Assembly (NCBI GenBank): GCA_036477795.1
Contig: JAZGDL010000158.1
Coordinates: forward strand, 1-5,551
Reading direction: 5' to 3'
Source of the DNA: JAZGDL01 sp036477795
Lineage (GTDB): Bacteria; Planctomycetota; Phycisphaerae; UBA1845
Length of the DNA: 5,551 nt
Shown here: one piece after another, positions 4,912 through 5,551 of the stretch
Layout of the letters: each line of letters starts with the position of its first letter
Position numbering within the stretch: the first letter of the stretch is position 1
Made by a program: the position numbers and the translations under genes
Notes under the pieces: generated by a model
What the model was told of the DNA's origin: nothing
Databases searched by the model: none
Seen by the model: the letters and a program-made list of their open reading frames with translations, nothing else

Positions 4912-4985
4912 GGGCTAGTAGCTCAGTTGGCTAGAGCGCACCCCTGATAAGGGTGAGGTCGGAGGTTCGAGTCCTCCCTGGCCCA
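4912..4985 (+). tRNA. tRNA-Ile (anticodon GAU)
   Basis: The 74-nt gene folds as a full cloverleaf. The acceptor arm is GGGCTAG (4912-4918) with CTGGCCC (4978-4984), including one T-G wobble. The D stem is GCTC/GAGC (4921-4924, 4934-4937). The anticodon stem is CACCC/GGGTG (4939-4943, 4951-4955) with loop CTGATAA and anticodon GAT at 4946-4948. The T arm is GGAGG/CCTCC with loop TTCGAGT. The discriminator is A4985. The CCA end is not encoded, since TTG follows. GAU reads the isoleucine codons AUC and AUU. This isotype often sits in the 16S-23S spacer, but no rRNA is visible here, so this copy stands alone. It is read toward the minus-strand gene at 5051. Confidence 0.96.
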
Positions 4986-5013
4986 TTGGATTGAAGTGGC
5001 GCGGCGCGGACAG

Positions 5014-5036
5014 CGTCGCGTTCTTGGTGCGCGACG
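5014..5036. repeat. 7-bp perfect hairpin between tRNA and convergent gene
   Basis: CGTCGCG (5014-5020) pairs with CGCGACG (5030-5036) around a 9-nt loop. It lies between two genes transcribed toward each other and could slow transcription from either side. It has no T-run on either strand, so an intrinsic terminator is not supported. Confidence 0.45.
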
Positions 5037-5050
5037 GCCAGCACACGAAC

Positions 5051-5551
5051 TCATTTCTTTCGACTCCGAATGAGATTGTAACCTACCGTGTAGCAGTACA
5101 AGCTCGCAGGAACGAAATGCATGCATACGTTCTGCACGGTCAGTTCACCCTGCTTTGTTCTCGTCGTAACAGCTGGATTGTAAATTTGATTCGCGTGGCA
5201 GAACGCGATTAAACTCTTGAGTTCGGCTGGCTTCTCATAGTACCGATCTGACCACTTAACCTCGACGGCCCACTTCGGTTTGTTCTTCCTGAGCCAAACA
5301 ATATCGACCTCGCCCTTCTGCCATCGGGCGTAATGAATGCTAGCCGACGACTCATGAAACCATTGCGCTAATACCGCCGTCTCAGCAAGAGCACCCATGG
5401 CCTCATCATCAATGGTGATCGGAGAGAATAGCGCGCTGCGAATAGATGGGTTCGTCAGGTAGACCTTGAAGAAATTTGCGCGTTTAAATCTCTTTGCGTT
5501 CTTGTCGATGCGATGCACAACACGTATAAGGAACGCGGCTTCTAGATACTC
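5051..5551 (-). CDS. AAA-type ATPase, C-terminal DUF4143 part (N-terminus outside window)
   Basis: The minus-strand frame is open from the right edge to a TGA at 5051-5053, 166 visible residues. The GTG at 5518 is not taken as the start, because the codons before it read EYLEAAFLIRV, which continues the DUF4143 pattern of YLEEAFLI-type helices leading to a KVYLTNPSIRSAL strand-helix. In this family an N-terminal P-loop ATPase domain (AAA_14) of about 200 residues or more precedes DUF4143; here it would lie to the right, unseen. DUF4143 has a PD-(D/E)XK-like fold. The matching residues appear present: E57 (GALAETAV), D83 (GEVDIVW) and E97-x-K99 (AVEVKWS), counted from the window edge. Whether these proteins cut DNA is not established; they are common accessory ATPases of unclear role. 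GC is near 43-52% on lines counted by hand, well below the neighbours. It faces the tRNA-Ile gene, so transfer into a tRNA-adjacent site is plausible. Confidence 0.85.
   Translation of the reverse strand, partial: EYLEAAFLIRVVHRIDKNAKRFKRANFFKVYLTNPSIRSALFSPITIDDEAMGALAETAVLAQWFHESSASIHYARWQKGEVDIVWLRKNKPKWAVEVKWSDRYYEKPAELKSLIAFCHANQIYNPAVTTRTKQGELTVQNVCMHFVPASLYCYTVGYNLIRSRKK

Overview
The window looks like chromosome from a planctomycete, probably of the Phycisphaerae type. This is inferred from a secreted enzyme carrying the two-loop dockerin-like tail common in that group (DLDCSGDVGVKDLL and DLDGDHFVGVKDLL, each running into LLGSWG). High GC in the central genes and long gaps full of short tandem repeats fit this view. 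No taxonomic marker is present, so the assignment is an inference.

Layout, left to right. Bases 3-557 (+) hold the 3' part of an unrecognised gene of moderate GC, whose start lies outside the window. The gap 558-1440 has no credible gene. It holds a 16-bp tandem duplication over the stop codon, a small MITE-like element (593-724) with perfect 18-bp inverted ends and a 9-bp target duplication, a 10-bp perfect palindrome, a 13-bp stem-loop, and a run of eight G-tracts (1299-1361) just upstream of the next gene. Bases 1441-2910 (+) encode an exported glucose/sorbosone dehydrogenase-type beta-propeller with the dockerin-like tail. The gap 2911-3597 is a repeat array in which two composite blocks carry the same modules in the same order, ending near a weak terminator-like hairpin. 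Bases 3598-4806 (+) encode an exported BNR/Asp-box (sialidase-fold) protein with an unusual C-x-C-C cluster. A tRNA-Ile(GAU) lies at 4912-4985 (+). Bases 5051-5551 (-) hold the C-terminal part of an ATPase with a DUF4143 domain, which runs off the right edge.

The two secreted beta-propellers point in the same direction, but 687 bp of repeats separate them and each has its own ribosome binding site, so they need not form one operon. Both are built for work outside the cytoplasm, perhaps on sugars. The two edge genes have clearly lower GC (roughly 50% or below on lines counted by hand, against about 75% on a counted line of the Asp-box gene). The right-hand one lies beside a tRNA gene, a common integration site, so both may be accessory. 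I see no defence locus, CRISPR array or clear new multigene system. The most notable items are the MITE, the duplicated composite repeat, the G-tract run in the probable leader, and the cysteine cluster in the Asp-box protein.
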